A DNA stretch of 8,641 nucleotides from Gammaproteobacteria bacterium (GTDB taxonomy: Bacteria; Pseudomonadota; Gammaproteobacteria; Chromatiales; Chromatiaceae). This document shows positions 6,078 to 8,641 of the stretch, piece after piece. The translations under genes were made by a program, and so were the position numbers. Within the stretch, counting starts at the first letter, position 1, and each line of letters begins with the position of its first letter. The stretch covers positions 1 to 8,641 of the forward strand of contig JAJRUY010000218.1 of assembly GCA_024277555.1 (NCBI GenBank), given 5' to 3'. The notes under the pieces are model-generated. The model did no database searches, was not told where the DNA came from, and worked only from the letters and a program-made list of their open reading frames with translations.

Positions 6078-6953
6078 TCAGGGATGTCCCCCCCAGCCCA
6101 GCTTGGCACGCAACAGGTTGAAATGGTCGTGATCCACGGGATGGAACAGGCGTATGGGCTTGGGGTATTTGCGCACTACTAGCTGGTCTCCCGGTTCCAG
6201 CGTCAGGCTGGATTGGCCATCACAGGTTATGCGAACGTGCTGCGTATTGGTGCGACCGCTGGTTTCTATGCAGATTTCGCTGTCGCCGTGCACCACAATC
6301 GGCCGGTTGCTGAGGCGGTGAGGGCAGATGGGCACCAGGGCAATGGCGTCCAGACTGGGTTCCAGCAGCGGGCCGCCACCGGACAAGGCATAGGCGGTGG
6401 AGCCGGTGGGGGTGGAAATAATGATGCCGTCCGAGCGCTGGGAATCGACATAGCGGCCATTGATGCGCGTTTCAAATTCGATCATGCGGGCGCTGTTCCA
6501 TTTGTGCAGTACCACGTCGTTCAGCGCCAGCTGCCGTTGCTGATCGCCGATGCGGGCCTCGAGAAGAAATCGCTGATCTTCGATATAATCTCCCTGCAGG
6601 ATGGCAGTAAGCGCTTCCAGCATGCGTTTTGGTGAAATATCCACCAGAAAGCCCAGCCTTCCCAGATTGATGCCTACCAAGGGGACGTCTTCGTCGGCGA
6701 TTTCTCTGGCGGCGTTGAGAAGACTGCCATCTCCGCCAACAACAATGGCCAGGTCACAGACCCGTGCCAACTCCGCCTTGGAGGGCAGATATTCCTTTTG
6801 CTCCAGTGCCAGGGCAGCACTTCTTGCAAGAGAAACTGTCAGCCCCATGTCAACGAGGAAACAGTAGAGTTTCCGCAACGTGGGGGCAAGGCTGTTGTCC
6901 CCGGGTTTGGCGATCAGTCCGATGTGTTGAAATCTGCTGTTGAAATCGGGCAA
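6078..6953 (-). CDS. nadK: NAD(+) kinase
   Basis: A 291-residue cytoplasmic enzyme that phosphorylates NAD to NADP using ATP or polyphosphate. The family motifs are present: GGDGS (73-77) with catalytic Asp75, the NAD-contacting LNDVV (144-148), and the glycine-rich SDGIIISTPTGSTAYALSGGGP segment (174-195). The length matches the E. coli enzyme (292). The start is a TTG codon: an in-frame TAG lies upstream, no ATG or GTG lies between it and the TTG, and the next internal Met is near residue 36 after conserved sequence. The TTG has no clear ribosome binding site. An in-frame CTG five codons further up is a less likely alternative. It forms an operon with recN and diverges from hrcA. Confidence 0.95.
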   Translation of the reverse strand: MPDFNSRFQHIGLIAKPGDNSLAPTLRKLYCFLVDMGLTVSLARSAALALEQKEYLPSKAELARVCDLAIVVGGDGSLLNAAREIADEDVPLVGINLGRLGFLVDISPKRMLEALTAILQGDYIEDQRFLLEARIGDQQRQLALNDVVLHKWNSARMIEFETRINGRYVDSQRSDGIIISTPTGSTAYALSGGGPLLEPSLDAIALVPICPHRLSNRPIVVHGDSEICIETSGRTNTQHVRITCDGQSSLTLEPGDQLVVRKYPKPIRLFHPVDHDHFNLLRAKLGWGGHP

Positions 6954-6982
6954 TGCACTGTCGATCAGGTGGCAAGGAATGT

Positions 6983-6988
6983 ACTATA
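6983..6988 (-). promoter_or_regulatory. Possible -10 element of the nadK-recN promoter
   Basis: On the minus strand this reads TATAGT, matching five of six consensus positions, 30 bases upstream of the TTG start of nadK. The -35 region about 17 bases further up is T-rich (TTTTCC) and matches poorly. A weak Fur-like sequence (6991-7005) occupies the spacer. Confidence 0.35.
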
Positions 6989-7036
6989 CAAGATAACATT
7001 CATCAGGAAAAATGAAAGGGGCAGGGCAGTTGACGA

Positions 7037-7042
7037 TATAAT
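7037..7042 (+). promoter_or_regulatory. Likely -10 element of the hrcA promoter
   Basis: A perfect TATAAT lies 33 bases before the hrcA start. No good -35 is found at 16-18 bases upstream; the region is purine-rich around ATGAAAG. TTGACG (7030-7035) looks like a -35 but is only one base away and so cannot pair with this -10. The promoter may depend on an activator or be weak. No CIRCE operator lies around it. Confidence 0.45.
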
Positions 7043-7074
7043 TCATCCTTGGAATCCAGGTTGTATGACAGGAC

Positions 7075-8115
7075 ATGCTGAACGAACAATCACTCAATGA
7101 ACGCGCCCAGCACTTCCTGAAAGTGCTTATCGAACGGTATATCCGCGATGGACAGCCGGTGGGTTCGCGCACCCTGGCGAACGACGCTGCCCTGGAGCTC
7201 AGTCCTGCCACCATCCGCAATGTTATGGCGGATCTTGAAGAACAGGGGCTGATTACCTCGCCCCATACTTCGGCGGGGCGGGTGCCCACGGTAAACGGCT
7301 ATCGCCTGTTCGTGGATTCGCTGATTTCCCTGCAACCGGTGGCTAAGCATTCCATCAAGCGGCTGCACGAAGAGCTGGGAGAAAAAGAGGCGCCCCAGAA
7401 TCTGGTGGAAACCGCTTCACGCTTTCTGTCCGGCTTGACACATATGGCCGGCGTGGTAATGATTCCCCGTCATGACCAGATCGTAATCCGTGAGCTGCAA
7501 TTTGTGCATCTGTCTGATACGCGGGTGCTGGCGATTCTGGTCACCAGCCAGGGGGAGGTGCTGAATCGCATTGTAGAAACCTCCAGGCTTTTTTCCCGTA
7601 GTGAACTGGAGCAGGCCAGCCGCTTCATCAATGCCCATTACAGCGGGTTGGAGCTGGATGCGATCAAGTGCAAGATCGTGCAGGAAATGCAAGGCCATCA
7701 GCAGGATATGGACAGATTGATGCGCGAAGCCCTGGTGATTGCCGACAAGGCGCTGCAGGATGAAGACGAGGAGCAGGATTATGTGGTTTCCGGCCAGACC
7801 AACCTGATGGATTTCGATGAACTGGCGCAGCTGGATCGTATCAAGATGATGTTTGACGCCTTTTCCGAGAAGCAGGAAATCCTGCACCTGCTGGATCGCT
7901 GTAGCCAGGCTGAAGGTGTGCAGCTGTTCATCGGTGAAGAATCCGGTTATGGCCCCTTGGAGAAATGCAGCGTGGTCACGGCTCCCTACGAAATGGACAA
8001 TACGGTGGTTGGCGTGCTCGGGGTGATTGGCCCAACCCGCATGGCGTATGACCGGGTGATTCCCATAGTGGACATTACCGCAAAAATGTTGGGAGCTGCC
8101 TTGAAATCGGTCTGA
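7075..8115 (+). CDS. hrcA: Heat-inducible transcription repressor HrcA
   Basis: A 346-residue repressor of chaperone genes that binds CIRCE operators and loses activity when GroEL is occupied by unfolded proteins. The N-terminal winged helix (about 5-80) carries the family segment PVGSRTLA...LSPATIRNVMADLEEQGLI followed by HTSAGRVPTVNGYRLFVD. The C-terminal domain includes IGEESGYGPLEKCSVV and the VLGVIGPTRMAYDRVI block characteristic of HrcA. The length is normal. The ATG at 7075 gives the expected N-terminus, but AGGA is only one base away from it, and the better spaced upstream AGG serves poorly, so translation may be weak. It precedes grpE by 106 bases, the usual hrcA-grpE-dnaK order. Its last codons overlap a sigma-32-type promoter for grpE. 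Confidence 0.96.
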   Translation: MLNEQSLNERAQHFLKVLIERYIRDGQPVGSRTLANDAALELSPATIRNVMADLEEQGLITSPHTSAGRVPTVNGYRLFVDSLISLQPVAKHSIKRLHEELGEKEAPQNLVETASRFLSGLTHMAGVVMIPRHDQIVIRELQFVHLSDTRVLAILVTSQGEVLNRIVETSRLFSRSELEQASRFINAHYSGLELDAIKCKIVQEMQGHQQDMDRLMREALVIADKALQDEDEEQDYVVSGQTNLMDFDELAQLDRIKMMFDAFSEKQEILHLLDRCSQAEGVQLFIGEESGYGPLEKCSVVTAPYEMDNTVVGVLGVIGPTRMAYDRVIPIVDITAKMLGAALKSV

Positions 8116-8128
8116 ACCGGCCTTATTT
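8100..8128 (+). promoter_or_regulatory. Candidate sigma-32 heat-shock promoter for grpE
   Basis: CTTGAAA (8100-8106) equals the sigma-32 -35 consensus. After a 14-base spacer comes CCTTATTT (8121-8128), which agrees with six of eight positions of CCCCATTT. The -35 lies in the last codons of hrcA (Leu-Lys) and the -10 just past its stop codon. Transcription would start about 85-90 bases before the grpE ATG. A small inverted repeat, CGGT-CTGA-ACCG, occupies the spacer. Confidence 0.65.
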
Positions 8129-8221
8129 CCCAAAACATCGATATTTGAGTCCTTTTTTGCCTGGATTTGCAGGGGAAGGGGGTTTTCGACATTAATTTGC
8201 TGGCAAGAGGTAAGAAACCAG

Positions 8222-8641
8222 ATGGACAAAGAGCAGGAATATGGTGGTGAGGAGCTGACCGAACCCGAACGCGGCGACAACCAGGAGGATCTGTCTCCCG
8301 AGAAACTGGGGCGGCTTCTGGAAGATGCGCGCAACAAGGCAGATGAGCACTGGAACCAGGTTGTCCGCACCCGGGCCGAACTGGATAACCTCAAGAAGCG
8401 CCACCAACGGGAACTGGAAAATGCGCACAAGTACGGACTGGAAAGATTTGTCGGGGAATTGCTGGGGGTATGGGACAGCCTGGAACTGGGCTATAACGCC
8501 GCCCGGGAAAACCATGATGTGGAAAAGCTCCTGGAAGGTACAGAATTGACGCTGAAAATGCTTCAAGACGCCATGAACAAATTCGGGGTGGAGCAGATTG
8601 ACCCGACAGGCGATGCGTTCAACCCGGAGCTGCACCAGGCC
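8222..8641 (+). CDS. grpE: Nucleotide exchange factor GrpE, 3' end cut off by the window
   Basis: The first 140 residues of the DnaK co-chaperone that releases ADP from DnaK so that substrate can be exchanged; it works as a dimer in the cytoplasm. An acidic, disordered N-terminal tail (about 1-25) precedes the long coiled-coil helix with RTRAELDNLKKRHQREL (49-65). Then come the four-helix-bundle segments with LLGVWDSLELG and the KFGVEQIDPTGDAFNPELHQA block that begins the beta domain. Full-length homologues run to about 190-210 residues, so roughly 50-70 residues lie beyond the window. AGAGGT (8206-8211) is a good ribosome binding site ten bases before the ATG. It is probably transcribed both from the hrcA promoter and from the sigma-32-type site at 8100, with dnaK expected next. 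Confidence 0.96.
   Translation, partial: MDKEQEYGGEELTEPERGDNQEDLSPEKLGRLLEDARNKADEHWNQVVRTRAELDNLKKRHQRELENAHKYGLERFVGELLGVWDSLELGYNAARENHDVEKLLEGTELTLKMLQDAMNKFGVEQIDPTGDAFNPELHQA

Noticed and set aside
6213..6635. 140-codon plus-strand ORF with a glycine-rich stretch
   Set aside because: It lies wholly antisense to nadK; the glycine run mirrors the conserved NadK segment around residues 175-195.
7030..7042. TTGACG next to TATAAT read as one sigma-70 promoter
   Set aside because: The two hexamers are one base apart, not 16-18, so they cannot form one promoter.
7065..7100. Short ORF MTGHAERTITQ overlapping the hrcA start, a possible upstream regulatory peptide
   Set aside because: It has no adequate ribosome binding site spacing and nothing that sets it apart from chance; the overlap with hrcA is the only attraction.
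7417..8430. 337-codon ORF on the minus strand across hrcA, the gap and the start of grpE
   Set aside because: It is antisense to two clear genes, has no recognisable domain, and crosses gene and intergenic sequence alike. It is a frame shadow of GC-biased third positions.

Overview
The window is a compact housekeeping segment of a gammaproteobacterial chromosome. The evidence is the set of proteins (BamE lipoprotein, gamma-type Fur, oligoribonuclease, RsgA), the divergent bamE/fur pair, and the order recN-nadK-hrcA-grpE, which I associate with sulfur-oxidising and related gammaproteobacteria. Genus cannot be told from this window. It holds eight complete recognisable genes and the first 140 codons of a ninth. 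There are no tRNAs, rRNAs, CRISPR arrays or complete insertion sequences.

Layout. Bases 1-147 are non-coding and contain a long imperfect inverted repeat (14-98) that may be a dispersed repeat or mobile-element end and may also terminate rsgA. Next on the minus strand are rsgA (ribosome-maturation GTPase) and a Ste24-like M48 membrane metalloprotease. They are separated by 256 bases that hold only a doubtful 63-codon ORF and a strong candidate Fur box. orn (plus strand) diverges from the protease gene and meets bamE (minus) tail to tail, with the two stop codons fused in one TGATCA palindrome. bamE diverges from fur (plus), which meets recN tail to tail with one base between the stops. recN follows nadK on the minus strand with two bases between them. 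nadK diverges from hrcA (plus), and hrcA is followed by grpE, which runs off the right edge.

How the genes relate. hrcA-grpE is the start of the heat-shock chaperone cluster, presumably followed by dnaK and dnaJ outside the window. A sigma-32-type promoter appears to overlap the last codons of hrcA, so grpE may be inducible separately from hrcA. nadK (NADP supply) and recN (double-strand-break repair) form a tight two-gene operon. orn and rsgA serve RNA turnover and ribosome maturation, bamE serves outer-membrane assembly, and fur encodes the iron regulator. A Fur-type operator just upstream of rsgA is the least expected regulatory signal.

I see no undescribed multi-gene system. The points worth following up are regulatory and architectural: the Fur box at rsgA, the fur terminator lying within recN coding sequence, the sigma-32 promoter within hrcA, the long inverted repeat at the left edge, and the TTG start of nadK.
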